Positions 26,859-35,555 of a stretch of DNA of 64,000 nt are shown piece after piece. The position numbers and the translations under genes are program-made. Origin of the DNA: JAWLEP01 sp964553045 (lineage in GTDB: Bacteria; Fermentibacterota; Fermentibacteria; Fermentibacterales; JCC-6); the NCBI GenBank assembly GCA_964553045.1, contig CAZKJG010000010.1, positions 37,164 through 101,163 of the forward strand, given 5' to 3'. Every line of letters begins with the position of its first letter. Within the stretch, counting starts at the first letter, position 1. The notes under the pieces were generated by a model that did not search any database, was not told where the DNA came from, and worked only from the letters and a program-made list of their open reading frames with translations.

Positions 26859-27227
26859 TCAGTATATGGTGCTCAGGCTCACCGAATCGACCCCGTTGGG
26901 GCCGGTCCAGTCCACCCTGCTGGTTACAAGCTTCGCATGCGGGTACGTCGAGTAGGGCGTGCTGATGAGTACCTCTCTGTGGTAGTGCTCAATGGTGTCG
27001 GAACTGGCCTGGCCGTCGGGCAGGCTGGAGACGTTCTGTGTCCGCAGGTTCTCCAGCCCCTGCTGGCAGAGCTCCAGCGCCCTCGTCCTGTCGTCGATCA
27101 CGTCCGACTGGGTAATCATGTTGGCGAAGAAGAACCCGATTCCGATGAGCAGAATGCCCAGTATCACGGAGGCGATCAGTATCTCCACCAGCGTGAAACC
27201 GGCCCCTGAGGATCTCAGTCCTCCCAT
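26859..27227 (-). CDS. Small minor prepilin, PilV/GspI-like
   Basis: A 122-residue type IV prepilin. The leader MGGLRSSGAG ends with Gly at -1, and the mature part starts FTLVE with Glu+5, followed by the hydrophobic helix ILIASVILGILLIGIGFFFA. The rest is a short globular domain (DDRTRALELCQQGLENLRTQ and so on) resembling PilV/GspI. An AAGGAG site five bases before ATG 27227 makes the start firm. It has normal size, unlike the giant prepilin downstream, and is separated from it by only 13 bases. Confidence 0.85.
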   Translation of the reverse strand: MGGLRSSGAGFTLVEILIASVILGILLIGIGFFFANMITQSDVIDDRTRALELCQQGLENLRTQNVSSLPDGQASSDTIEHYHREVLISTPYSTYPHAKLVTSRVDWTGPNGVDSVSLSTIY

Positions 27228-27258
27228 GATGCTCCTTCCGCATTCAGTATCTCCCGTT

Positions 27259-27621
27259 TCATCTGCCGTATGCCATTCCCGTAAGCTCAACCGCGCCGCC
27301 GTCCCCGCAGGAGACGGTGACATTCACAAGCCTCGTGTCGGGCCCCTCCCGGCTGACCAGTCGCGTGACGCTGTATTCCGCCCCTCCGGCGGACTGTACC
27401 CAAGAGCTGTCCCCGAGCGGGGGAAGGGACGGGGCGGATACTACCTCGTCCATTGCGTGCTCGGCCACGATCAGTGCGGACCTCCTGTCCTCGACCCGGC
27501 TGCTCTGCATAAAGAAATAGTGGGCGGCCGTGGCCAGCGCAGAGAGTACGACCAGTATTACCAAACCCGCGATAACGGTTTCCACAAGCGTGAATCCGAA
27601 GACGTTACCGCCGCTTCTCAA
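27259..27621 (-). CDS. Small minor prepilin, PilV/GspI-like
   Basis: A 120-residue prepilin. The leader is short and ends VFG, with the mature protein FTLVETVIAGLVILVVLSALA (Glu+5). The body has SSRVEDRRSALIVAEHAMDEVV, typical of PilV/GspI. No ATG exists at the N-terminus. I use TTG 27621, preceded by GGGAGG at good spacing; it overlaps the upstream PilX-like gene by 17 bases. It is similar in plan to the next gene, so two PilV-type subunits are made. Confidence 0.82.
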   Translation of the reverse strand: MRSGGNVFGFTLVETVIAGLVILVVLSALATAAHYFFMQSSRVEDRRSALIVAEHAMDEVVSAPSLPPLGDSSWVQSAGGAEYSVTRLVSREGPDTRLVNVTVSCGDGGAVELTGMAYGR

Positions 27622-29029
27622 CGTAGACCTCCCTGTCGCCGCTCTCGTCGTCGAATACAGTGTAGACCCAGTCCTGCCGCCGCCAGTTCCTGCCCCTGCC
27701 GTCCCGGGTGCCGGCCTCCACCAGAACCGTGGTGCCGGAGCCCGCCGCGGGGTTCATCCAGGCCCGTATGCCGCCGCTGTCCTCTCTGGCGACCTCGGGC
27801 CCCATCGACCCGTCGAAATCGTCACGGTAGGAGCCATCGGCCGGGCAGATGGTCCGGACGGTGCCGTCGGGAAGCAACAGGCACCAATCCCCATCTATGA
27901 CCCCGAGAATCGTGCCCTCTCCGCTGCTGAGCCTGCCTCTCCACATCTGCTCGAAGACGGAGCCGGACACCCCCATGTCAACGAATCCGTCCCAGGAGAG
28001 CCTGCGCCATCTCAGGCCGGATGAGTTGTCACGCCACAGCACGGCCAGGCCGCTCCATGGTTCCAGCCCGCCCCAGGCCAGAGGGGTGCCTCCGTTGAAG
28101 GAATCGGTGACCAGCAGATCCCTGCCCTCGAGGTAGCAGCTCACGCCGCGGTTGGTTATCCACACGAGATCGGACCTGCCGTCGCCGTCCACATCCTCGC
28201 TGTAGCGGTCGACCACCTCCGGTCCGGGAAGACCGGAGACGCCTTCGGAGGACAGGCTTCCGAAGAGTCCTCCGTCGGAGGTCACGGCCGGGGATGTGCC
28301 CGGCGGAGACCAGAAGTACATCACCCTGCCCGACCCCGGCAGAATCAGGTGGCCCCAGTTGCGCCCGTTCGTGGCCACTACCGCCGGTTCTCCCCCGTAG
28401 CTGCCGCAGTAGAGATTGCCGCCCCCGCGCCACAGGGGCAGGTCTCCCTCCATGACTCTGGTGGAACCGTCCTCGCCGACCAGCGTGAGAACGCAGCTGC
28501 CGCCATCCCTGTGAAGGGCGGCGGCCAGGTACTCGCCTTCGGAGAAACCGGCAACGTCCCAATCCTCCGGATAGGGTCCGGCGTCCACGGGAAACCCCGA
28601 CCCTCTGCGACCCTCGGGGTCGAGGTGGTCGAAGACAAGCCTGCCGTCTCTCATGTAAACGGCAAGGAACCCCCTTGCCGCGACCAGCTCACGCAGGCCC
28701 CTCGTCTGCAGGTCGAGGTCCATCACCCGGGGTCCGGAGCTGCCGGTGCTCAGAATGTCGAAAGATGTGTTCATGCCCGCCAGCACGTGGGGGGGGAGCG
28801 GGTCCCCGGGAATCAGGCTTCCCTCCTCCATCATCGCAGCCGCCCTACGGACGGCCGCCAGCTGGGAGAGCTCCGCCTGCGCCGTGAGCTCGCTTTCGGC
28901 CTGTTCGGAGACCATTCCCTCTATCGAGCCCAGCAGCAACATGGTGGAGAGCAGCACGACGGCGGCTACCGCCATGGCCACGACCAGTGCGGCCCCTCTT
29001 CGACCGTTGGCTGGAGAGCGAATAACCAC
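27605..29029 (-). CDS. PilX-like protein with FG-GAP-like ectodomain, first gene of pilin operon
   Basis: About 474 residues. The N-terminus VVIRSPANGRRGAAL and the helix VVAMAVAAVVLLSTMLLLG match PilX. The ectodomain contains an FG-GAP-like calcium motif (EDVDGDGRSDLVW) and repeated beta steps such as YSEDVDGDG and GGNLYCGSYGGEPAVVATNG, suggesting a beta-propeller. I choose GTG 29029 because GGGAAGAGG stands just upstream. The ATG at 29119 (30 residues longer) has no ribosome site, and the extra residues are not PilX-like. The AT-rich stretch at 29085-29150 would then be the leader/promoter region. This gene begins the operon. Confidence 0.8.
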   Translation of the reverse strand: MVIRSPANGRRGAALVVAMAVAAVVLLSTMLLLGSIEGMVSEQAESELTAQAELSQLAAVRRAAAMMEEGSLIPGDPLPPHVLAGMNTSFDILSTGSSGPRVMDLDLQTRGLRELVAARGFLAVYMRDGRLVFDHLDPEGRRGSGFPVDAGPYPEDWDVAGFSEGEYLAAALHRDGGSCVLTLVGEDGSTRVMEGDLPLWRGGGNLYCGSYGGEPAVVATNGRNWGHLILPGSGRVMYFWSPPGTSPAVTSDGGLFGSLSSEGVSGLPGPEVVDRYSEDVDGDGRSDLVWITNRGVSCYLEGRDLLVTDSFNGGTPLAWGGLEPWSGLAVLWRDNSSGLRWRRLSWDGFVDMGVSGSVFEQMWRGRLSSGEGTILGVIDGDWCLLLPDGTVRTICPADGSYRDDFDGSMGPEVAREDSGGIRAWMNPAAGSGTTVLVEAGTRDGRGRNWRRQDWVYTVFDDESGDREVYVEKRR

Positions 29030-29084
29030 AGGCGCCTCTTCCCTTCCCTTTGCCGGTTGGCTGTCAAGTTTCAATTCGGTGTAA

Positions 29085-29165
29085 ATAGGAGCATATCCCT
29101 TTCCCGAATAGGTCTTCATATATATCAGCTTTTTTATTACATTAATTGCACTTCAGCCCGGAGGT
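29085..29165 (-). promoter_or_regulatory. AT-rich putative promoter/leader of pilin operon
   Basis: In a GC-rich genome this stretch is unusually AT-rich on the minus strand (an A-run, GATATATAT, TAATGTAATA) and lies directly upstream of the first pilin gene and downstream of dprA. A TTGCAC motif lies further up, but spacing to any -10 is poor. I see a promoter or UP-like element, not a precise site. Confidence 0.3.
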
Positions 29166-29214
29166 TTGTGCAAGCTCCTTCGTCCGGTGTGAAGCGGCGT
29201 GCACACAGGCGCTC

Positions 29215-30246
29215 CTAGACCCTGACGTAGACACCCCCCGGACGGCGGATCACCGTTCCGGCGAGCTCCAGCCTCAGAAGCTCCTCCCGCAGCTCCCCGT
29301 GGCCGGCTTCCGTGGCCCTGGCCAGCTCGTCCACGTGCGCCGGGCCGCCGTCTAGCAGTTCCAGTATCTCGCCGGCCAGGCCTTCCGCCCCGGGCCCGGG
29401 GCCGGAAGCACCGGGCTTCCGTGGAACCACGCCCACCGCCTCCAGCACCTCCGAGGCCGACGTGACCGGCGCGGCCCCGTCCCTCAGCAGCCGGTTGGAG
29501 CCCACGGAGCTGGACCTGGTGACATCTCCCGGCACCGCCATTACCTCCCTGCCCTGGTCCAGAGCGGTGCCAACGGTGATCATGGTGCCGCTGGGGGAAC
29601 CGGCCTCGACCACCACCACTCCCAGGCAGAGGCCGCTTATGATGCGGTTCCTTTCGGGGAATCGAAAACGCTCCGGGGGTGTGCCGGGAGGGTACTCCGA
29701 TAGAATGCACCCCGCCCTGGAGATCTCCCCGGCCAGCGGCGCGTTCCGTCGCGGGTAGAGCACATCCGGGCCGCTTCCCAGCACCGCGGCCGTAACCCCT
29801 CCAGCCTTGAGGGCCCCCGCGTGGCTCTCTCCGTCTATGCCCCGGGCCATGCCGCTGACCACGCACAACCCGGCGGACACCAGCCCTCCGGCCAGCCTCC
29901 TGGCCATTCGGCGGCCGTACATGGAACAGCGCCTCGATCCGATGACGGCCACGCACGGAAGCCGAGAAAGAACGGAGATATCACCGGTATAGAACAGGGC
30001 GGCCGGCGGGTCGGGACAGGCTGCCAGCAGCGGCGGGTAGTCGCACCTCCCGATGTGGGTGGCGGAGATGGAATGCTCTTCGATGGCCTTGGCCATCTGG
30101 GCCCTCTTCTCCGGGGTCGGCTCTCCCTCCGGGCAGCGTCTGCGCAGGGCATCGAGGGCCGCTTCCGCACCCTCGCTCAGCAGCGGCCGCAGGGCGGCGC
30201 GGCCCGTTCCCCCCCAGCTGCAGGCCGCCGCCAGGACACGGGTCAG
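29215..30246 (-). CDS. dprA: DNA processing protein DprA
   Basis: Loads RecA on incoming single-stranded DNA during natural transformation. The Rossmann core has VIGSRRCSMYGRRMA, SGMARGIDGESH, GSGPDVLYPRRN and ERNRIISGL, and ends with a winged helix (LLDGGPAHVDELA). The first canonical start, ATG 30096, would drop the N-terminal SAM-like helices. The coding-like upstream sequence TRVLAAACSWGGTGRAALR is in frame but has no ATG, GTG or TTG. A CTG at 30246 overlaps the obgE stop as CTGA, like other junctions here, so I take it as the likely start (343 residues). DprA together with pilins suggests competence. If CTG is wrong, the gene is 29215-30096. Confidence 0.9.
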   Translation of the reverse strand: MTRVLAAACSWGGTGRAALRPLLSEGAEAALDALRRRCPEGEPTPEKRAQMAKAIEEHSISATHIGRCDYPPLLAACPDPPAALFYTGDISVLSRLPCVAVIGSRRCSMYGRRMARRLAGGLVSAGLCVVSGMARGIDGESHAGALKAGGVTAAVLGSGPDVLYPRRNAPLAGEISRAGCILSEYPPGTPPERFRFPERNRIISGLCLGVVVVEAGSPSGTMITVGTALDQGREVMAVPGDVTRSSSVGSNRLLRDGAAPVTSASEVLEAVGVVPRKPGASGPGPGAEGLAGEILELLDGGPAHVDELARATEAGHGELREELLRLELAGTVIRRPGGVYVRV

Positions 30247-31244
30247 TCCTCCTTGCGGGCCTTTACAACCTCCTTGGCCAGCAGAGCCAGAAATTCCTCC
30301 AGCCCCTCCCCGGTTGCGGAACTGAACGCCATCGTGCCCTCCGGCAGGGCTCTCAGCTCCCTCCGCAGACTATCCTCGTCCAGCAGGTCGACCTTCGCAA
30401 GGGCAACCAGGGTGGCCGTTCTTCGCAGGTCTATTCCGTGCTCGGAGGTCTCCCGGCGAAGGACCTCCAGCTGCCGCGCCGGCTCCACCCCCAGGTCCGG
30501 GGCCAGGAGGAAGAGGACTATTCTGTTCCTCTCGGCGTGACGCAGGAACCTGTGTCCCAGCCCCTTTCCCCGGCCCGCACCCTCGATAAGACCCGGCAGG
30601 TCGGCGATTACGAAGCTGAAGCCCCTGTCCATGGCGACCACGCCCAGCAGGGGCCTGAGGGTGGTGAAAGGGTAGTCGGCCGTACGCGGCCGGGCGGCGG
30701 TCACCCGGGAGAGAAAGGTGGACTTGCCGGCGTTGGGAAAGCCCACCAGTCCCACGTCCGCCATAAGCTTCAGGTCCAGGCGAAGTCGCAGCTTCTCGCC
30801 CGCCGAGCCCCTGGTTCTCCTTCTGGGAGCCCTGCGGCGGGAGGTGGCGAAGGATGCGTTTCCGCGGCCGCCCCTTCCCCCGCAGGCCATCTTCTCCACC
30901 CGTCCGGGACGCCGCAGATCCACCAGGAGCCTGCCGCTCTCCAGGTCGGTGACCAGTGTTCCCGGAGGAACGCGCAGCTTCAGGTCGCTGCCGCTCTTCC
31001 CCGTCTTGTTGGATGACCCTCCGGGGGAACCGTCGCCGGCGGAGAATACCGCTCCGCTCCTGAAGTCCGCCAGGGTTGTCAGCCTGGGGTCCACAACCAT
31101 GTACACGTCGCCGCCCCGTCCCCCGTTGCCGCCGTCGGGCCCCCCCTTGGGAACGTAGGGCTCCCGGTGAAAGGAGACGATCCCGTCGCCTCCGTCCCCG
31201 GCCTTCACGACGATGTCCACGCGGTCGGCGAACCTCTGGCCCAC
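30243..31244 (-). CDS. obgE: Obg/CgtA ribosome-associated GTPase
   Basis: Essential GTPase of large-subunit assembly. It has the glycine-rich Obg fold (VKAGDGGDGIVSFHREPYV, GGNGGRGGDVYMV), then the G domain: P-loop GFPNAGKS, switch TTLRPLLG, DLPGLIEGA and a late NKxD-like AKVDLL. There is no C-terminal OCT domain. I place the start at GTG 31244, just after GAGGGGGAAC; the upstream TTG 31256 would add four residues. 333 residues is normal. Its stop overlaps dprA through CTGA. A strong hairpin at 31261-31291 stands between it and the upstream gene. Confidence 0.93.
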   Translation of the reverse strand: MGQRFADRVDIVVKAGDGGDGIVSFHREPYVPKGGPDGGNGGRGGDVYMVVDPRLTTLADFRSGAVFSAGDGSPGGSSNKTGKSGSDLKLRVPPGTLVTDLESGRLLVDLRRPGRVEKMACGGRGGRGNASFATSRRRAPRRRTRGSAGEKLRLRLDLKLMADVGLVGFPNAGKSTFLSRVTAARPRTADYPFTTLRPLLGVVAMDRGFSFVIADLPGLIEGAGRGKGLGHRFLRHAERNRIVLFLLAPDLGVEPARQLEVLRRETSEHGIDLRRTATLVALAKVDLLDEDSLRRELRALPEGTMAFSSATGEGLEEFLALLAKEVVKARKED

Positions 31245-31260
31245 GTTCCCCCTCAAAGGC

Positions 31261-31291
31261 GGAGCGGACCGGCCGCCGGCCGGTCCGCTCC
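31261..31291 (-). terminator. Intrinsic terminator-like hairpin between TPR gene and obgE
   Basis: A perfect 14-base stem with a 3-base loop (gcc) between the stop of the TPR protein and the obgE start. On the minus strand it is followed by CGCCTTTGAG, with only a weak T-tract. It could terminate the TPR transcript, or hide or control the obgE ribosome site, which lies within 20 bases of the stem. Confidence 0.6.
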
Positions 31292-31313
31292 CTTCATTCC
31301 CTGCGGCGTGCCC

Positions 31314-32876
31314 CTAGTAGCTGTAGCGCTCCACCCTGTCGATCTTCTCCTCACACAGCGATATGGCGTTCCGGGCGGCCTCCGCCATGGCCGAGGCCCG
31401 GTCGGACCTGTAGCCGGTAACCTGGTTGAGATAGCCGATCGCGGTGTTGAGCTCCTGGATTGCCGACCTCCAAACCGGCAGGTTGTCGGGAACCAGATCG
31501 CTCACCCGGGCCTTCTCGGTGCCACTGCGGTAGTAGAAGGCGCCCATCATGAAGTTGGCCACCGGATCGCTGGGGTATGCACTCTTCAGCCGGGAGAAGA
31601 CGTTCTGCATGGCGCCGCGGTTGCCGATGTCGCGGTATATGGTGGCCAGCATTATGTACGCGTCCCGGCTGCCGGTGCTGCCTATCACGCCCTCCAGCCT
31701 GTCGATCGCCGAGGAGGTCCTGCCCGCCCGGGCCTCCAGCTGCGCGGTGTACAGGACGAGGTCGGCGTTGTCCGGGTCCTGCTCGAGCAGCACCTCGGCC
31801 TGGTCGGCCGCCTCGCCGTACTGCCCGAGCTCGGTGTAGGCTGTGATAAGCTTGCGCCGCAGGTTGCTCCACTCCGGCTTGACCTGGAGTATCTCCCTCA
31901 GGTGGGGTATGGTCGACTCGTAGTTCTCGAGGTCGAAGTAGAGCAAGCCGAGGGCGTAGCGGGCCTGGAGGTTGTCGGGATTGCCAGCCAGTGCCGACTC
32001 GAAGGTCTGCACCGCCTCGTCAACCTGCCCCAGGGCCTGGAAGGCCTTAGCCTGCCCCAGATAGGCCGCAGCGTTGTCCGGGTCTATGTCGATGGCCTCC
32101 TGGAAGTAGTCCTTGGCCTCGGTGTAGCTCTCGCGGGTCAGCATCACCTCGCCCATTCCCGACAGTGCCCGCGAGCTCTCGGGGTTCACCTCGAGGATCT
32201 CCCGGTAGACCTCCTCGGCCCTGCCCACCGAGTCCACGTCGCTTCTGAGGTAGATGTCGGCCAGCTGCAGGTGGGCGTCAATCAGCGAAGGGTCGATTGA
32301 TACGGCGCTCCTGAGGTTCATTATGGCCATGGGCCAGTTCTCTATGTCGATCTGGTACCGGGCCTGGTCCAGCGACGCCTGGGCCCGCTCCCCTATCTCC
32401 CGGTCGATGGAGCCTATGATCTGCTCGGCCAGCTGCGAAACCGAATCCCTGCTTCTCTCGACCGTGCAGGGGGAGGGGTTGATGCTGTTGCCCGAAACGA
32501 TGACGGCAATGGTGTAGCTGACCTGAAAGGATCCTTCGCCGACGGAGTTGACATAGCCGTAGATAATCAGGTTAGCGCCCACGATCGAACCGGCCTCGAA
32601 GACGGCATCCGGCGGGATGCCGTGCCGCAGGTCGCTGTAGCCGAGGTCATCGAAGGCGTCCTCCAGGTCATCCCGGGGAATGTACACGTAGCCGTCGTAC
32701 TCCTCGAGCCTGTCCTCAATATCGTCTGCCAGCCTGTTGCTGATCCATCTGCTGTCGGAATTTCCGAATCCGAACGGCACGACGGCTATGGATACGGCGT
32801 CTTCCGCCTCGGCGGCGATGGACGTGCCGCAGGCCAGGGCCATGAGGCAGCCGCCTATAAGAACCAGTATCCTCAC
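31314..32876 (-). CDS. Envelope TPR protein with CsgG/FlgO-like N-terminal domain
   Basis: A 520-residue exported protein. The signal MRILVLIGGCLMALACG may end in a lipobox-like LAC, but the site is not ideal. Residues about 27-150 match the CsgG/FlgO-type domain: IAVVPFGFGNSDSRWISN, YVYIPRDDLEDAFDDL and GANLIIYGYVNSV. Residues about 170-480 contain around eight TPRs, with clear repeats such as AEEVYREILEVNPESSRALSG and AKDYFQEAIDIDPDNAAAYLG. The start is GTG 32876, preceded by GGGAGGAGGAG. It probably organises a periplasmic or outer-membrane complex; the substrate is unknown. A hairpin follows its stop. Confidence 0.85.
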   Translation of the reverse strand: MRILVLIGGCLMALACGTSIAAEAEDAVSIAVVPFGFGNSDSRWISNRLADDIEDRLEEYDGYVYIPRDDLEDAFDDLGYSDLRHGIPPDAVFEAGSIVGANLIIYGYVNSVGEGSFQVSYTIAVIVSGNSINPSPCTVERSRDSVSQLAEQIIGSIDREIGERAQASLDQARYQIDIENWPMAIMNLRSAVSIDPSLIDAHLQLADIYLRSDVDSVGRAEEVYREILEVNPESSRALSGMGEVMLTRESYTEAKDYFQEAIDIDPDNAAAYLGQAKAFQALGQVDEAVQTFESALAGNPDNLQARYALGLLYFDLENYESTIPHLREILQVKPEWSNLRRKLITAYTELGQYGEAADQAEVLLEQDPDNADLVLYTAQLEARAGRTSSAIDRLEGVIGSTGSRDAYIMLATIYRDIGNRGAMQNVFSRLKSAYPSDPVANFMMGAFYYRSGTEKARVSDLVPDNLPVWRSAIQELNTAIGYLNQVTGYRSDRASAMAEAARNAISLCEEKIDRVERYSY

Positions 32877-33036
32877 AGTCTCCTCCTCCCGATGTATTCC
32901 AAGACGTTTTCTTCCGTTGGTTGCATTCCGTCCTGTTCTGCAGAGACGCCGAAGAAGGTTTGTGGACGGCGCGACGGTTGGAAGCGGAATATTGCACCAA
33001 TCCCGGCCCGGTGCAACCTGATGCCGGCCCGGCCGG

Positions 33037-33693
33037 TCATAGGAATTCCTCCAGCCATATATGGTTCCGGTCCCGCCGGTCTCCGCCCCGGTAGGAGAAG
33101 AGCCCGGCACCACCACAGAGGGTGCAGGGATCCATTCGGTAGACGGGCACATGGGCCGGAAGCCCCGCGGCCGTCATCTGGTCCAGGGCCGCGGTTGCCA
33201 AGTCCAGCCTTCCGGGGGGATGGGCGCCGGGATCGGTGAAGCCGGAAACCGCCTCCCTGACCTCCTCCCCCACCCGGTAGCAGCTGCCGCAGATCGACGG
33301 TCCCAGCACCAGGGCGCTGGGGGGTGCCGGCAGAGCCTGCAGCAGCCTGCCGGCCACCCCCGCCGCCAGGCCCCGCCAGCCGGCGTGGGCGGCGGCCAGG
33401 TGGTGCGGCGTTGCCGCCAGCACGGGAAGGCAGTCCGCCACCCTGAGGGCAGGAAGTCCCTCTCCCCTTCGAACCACCATGGCGTCCGCCTCCTCCCCGC
33501 CTTCGGGGTCGACGATCAGTCCGGCCCCTTGGACCTGACTCAGAAGGACCAGCCGGGACCTCTCGGAATCCGTGACTCCGCACCTGCCGCGAAGCTGCAC
33601 GGCAGCCCCGGCCTCCGGAAGCCCCAGAGAGCACCGTCCGCCGGACTCCATGCCCAGCTCCGCTGCTCCCAGCCTCACAATCGGTCTACTCAA
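33037..33693 (-). CDS. pgeF: Laccase-domain purine nucleoside phosphorylase PgeF (YfiH family)
   Basis: A 218-residue multicopper-oxidase-like fold, now known as a purine nucleoside phosphorylase/adenosine deaminase; also linked to peptidoglycan quality control in E. coli. The conserved blocks are ADCLPVLAATP, AAAHAGWRGLAAGVAG (catalytic His) and LGPSICGSCYRVGEEV (Cys). The start is TTG 33693, overlapping the dinG stop as TTGA. A GTG 15 bases later is an alternative. Operon with dinG and recJ. Confidence 0.85.
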   Translation of the reverse strand: MSRPIVRLGAAELGMESGGRCSLGLPEAGAAVQLRGRCGVTDSERSRLVLLSQVQGAGLIVDPEGGEEADAMVVRRGEGLPALRVADCLPVLAATPHHLAAAHAGWRGLAAGVAGRLLQALPAPPSALVLGPSICGSCYRVGEEVREAVSGFTDPGAHPPGRLDLATAALDQMTAAGLPAHVPVYRMDPCTLCGGAGLFSYRGGDRRDRNHIWLEEFL

Positions 33694-35555
33694 CTTCCCC
33701 CGCTCCGTTCCAGCAGTATCTCGATGGCCTCCTCCTCGCCCGCCCTGCTGAACCCCGGCAGGGAGTCCAGTATGATCCCGCCGTAGCGGGAGGAGACCAG
33801 CCTGCGGTCCATCAGGAACACCGCGCCGCTGTCCCGCCGGGAGCGGATGAGCCTGCCCACTCCCTGCTTCATCCGGAGTACCGCCCCGGGCAGCATGTAT
33901 TCCATGAAGGAGCTGCCGCCGTGACGCTCGATTCTGTCCATTCGGGCCCGAACCAGTGGATGGCCCGGAGACTGGAAGGGAATCCTGTCTATCACCAGGG
34001 CCCTCAGCAGGCTTCCGGGGAGGTCCACGCCCTCCCAGAACGAGGCGGTGCCCAGGATGATGCCGGACGGGTCGCGCCGGAATCCCTCCAGAATTGCCCG
34101 GCGGGGAACCTCTCCCTGCACGTGCAGGCTCAGCCCCTCCGGCATGCCTGTACGGGCCATTGTCCGCACCAGCTGAAGGTTGCGGTAGCTGGTGAACAGG
34201 GCCATGGTCCGCCCCCCCAGCTCCCCGGCCAGCCTGCGGGTCAGTTCCCATACCCGGCGGGAGAGCTCGCGGTGGTCGTTCTGCGACGGCAGGTTCTCGG
34301 GAATGGTCAGCGTCCCCTGGGAGGGGTAGTCGAAGGGGCTTCCCAGGCTCTCCACGTAGGCGCCCGATGCCCCCAGGCGGCCGCAGAAGTAGTCGAAGCT
34401 CCCGGCTGCGCTCAGGGTGGCCGAGGTGAGGACCACCGTCCCGAACCTCTCGTAGACCAGTGACCTCAGGTAGCCGCCGGGCTCTATGGGCACCGCCCTC
34501 ACCCTGCCCCCGCGGCCGGTGCTCTCCACGTACACGCACCAGTCCTCCGGGTCCAGGCCCATCAGCTCCCGGCAGCTCTGGGCCACGGCGTCCAGCACCT
34601 GCACCGATGAGGGAAGGCAGTCGGTCTCCTCGCAGGTCTCGGCCAGGGCCGCGGCCGACTCCTCCATGTCCCTCAGGATGTCCACGTTCTCCGCCGGGTC
34701 CCAGGGTTCATCCCCTTCCGCGTCCCCCGCCAGCTCCCCCAGGCGCGATGCCAGCGCCCTGAGCCTCTCCAGTATCTCCGCCTTCAGGGCGGTCTTTATT
34801 CCGGAGAAGGCTATCTCGTCGTAAGCCGGCAGCACAGCGCCCTCCCCCAGCGTGATGCCCAGGCAGCCTCCGGCGGCGTCCTCCAGCTTGTGGGCCTCGT
34901 CGACCACCAGGACGTCCGCCTCGGGAATGATGTCGGCCCCGGCCAGGCCGGACAGCAGCAGATGGTGGTTCACCACCACCAGATCGGCCTCCGCCGCTTT
35001 CCTTCTGGCCCTCAGGTAATGACAGGAGCCGCTGTGGGGGCAGGAGCCTCCCAGGCAGTCCAGCCGGTCGGAGGAGATGCCGGCCCAGACGGAGTAGGGC
35101 GGCACCCGGGACAGCTCGCCCCGGTCGCCGGTATCGGTGGTTTCCGCCCAGGACTCAAGGTCGTCGGGGAGGTCCAGGGTCCCCGCCCGCTGCTCCCACT
35201 TGCGCCTGCAGAGGTAGTTGCGGCGGCCCTTCAGAAGCGCCACGGTACGGGGTGAGCCTCCCACGGTTACCGCGGCGGGGATGTCCTTTTCTATCAGCTG
35301 GTCCTGCAGCGAGATGGTGGCGGTGGAAACTATGGTCCGGCCCGGGTGCAGCACCGCCGGCAGCAGGTAGGCCAGGCTCTTGCCCACGCCGGTGCCGGCC
35401 TCCAGCAGGTACAGCCCGCCATCCTCCACGGCGTCGGCCACTATCTCGGCCATTCGTATCTGGCTCTGCCTGGCGGTGTAGCCGGGAACCGCCGTGCTCA
35501 GGTCCCCGGCCAGGAGGTCCCCCACCCGCAGCGCAAGCCTCGGCTCACCCTGCAT
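33690..35555 (-). CDS. dinG: DinG/XPD-family ATP-dependent DNA helicase
   Basis: A 621-residue superfamily-2 helicase. Walker A EAGTGVGKS (residues 52-60), four iron-sulfur cysteines (C116, C167, C172, C178), DEAH box at 219-222, LTSATL (motif III) and QGVGRLIRS (motif VI). DinG-type helicases unwind D-loops, R-loops and other structures during repair. The start ATG 35555 overlaps the recJ stop by 11 bases. Gene context (recJ, pgeF) suggests a DNA-repair operon downstream of rnpB. Confidence 0.93.
   Translation of the reverse strand: MQGEPRLALRVGDLLAGDLSTAVPGYTARQSQIRMAEIVADAVEDGGLYLLEAGTGVGKSLAYLLPAVLHPGRTIVSTATISLQDQLIEKDIPAAVTVGGSPRTVALLKGRRNYLCRRKWEQRAGTLDLPDDLESWAETTDTGDRGELSRVPPYSVWAGISSDRLDCLGGSCPHSGSCHYLRARRKAAEADLVVVNHHLLLSGLAGADIIPEADVLVVDEAHKLEDAAGGCLGITLGEGAVLPAYDEIAFSGIKTALKAEILERLRALASRLGELAGDAEGDEPWDPAENVDILRDMEESAAALAETCEETDCLPSSVQVLDAVAQSCRELMGLDPEDWCVYVESTGRGGRVRAVPIEPGGYLRSLVYERFGTVVLTSATLSAAGSFDYFCGRLGASGAYVESLGSPFDYPSQGTLTIPENLPSQNDHRELSRRVWELTRRLAGELGGRTMALFTSYRNLQLVRTMARTGMPEGLSLHVQGEVPRRAILEGFRRDPSGIILGTASFWEGVDLPGSLLRALVIDRIPFQSPGHPLVRARMDRIERHGGSSFMEYMLPGAVLRMKQGVGRLIRSRRDSGAVFLMDRRLVSSRYGGIILDSLPGFSRAGEEEAIEILLERSGGS

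Noticed and set aside
16773..26965. Very long plus-strand open frames (about 900, 1070 and 1365 codons) opposite the pilin and lipoprotein genes
   Set aside because: They mirror the minus-strand genes, have no recognisable domains and are rich in Val, Gly and His as expected from the reverse complement of Asp/Tyr-rich genes in GC-rich DNA. Stop-free antisense frames arise by chance here.
29029..29119. ATG 29119 as start of the first pilin gene
   Set aside because: The extra 30 residues are not like a PilX leader and there is no ribosome site; GTG 29029 has GGGAAGAGG just ahead.
30053..30325. Short frames across the obgE/dprA junction
   Set aside because: They are out of frame with the clear N-terminal helices of DprA and lack ribosome sites.
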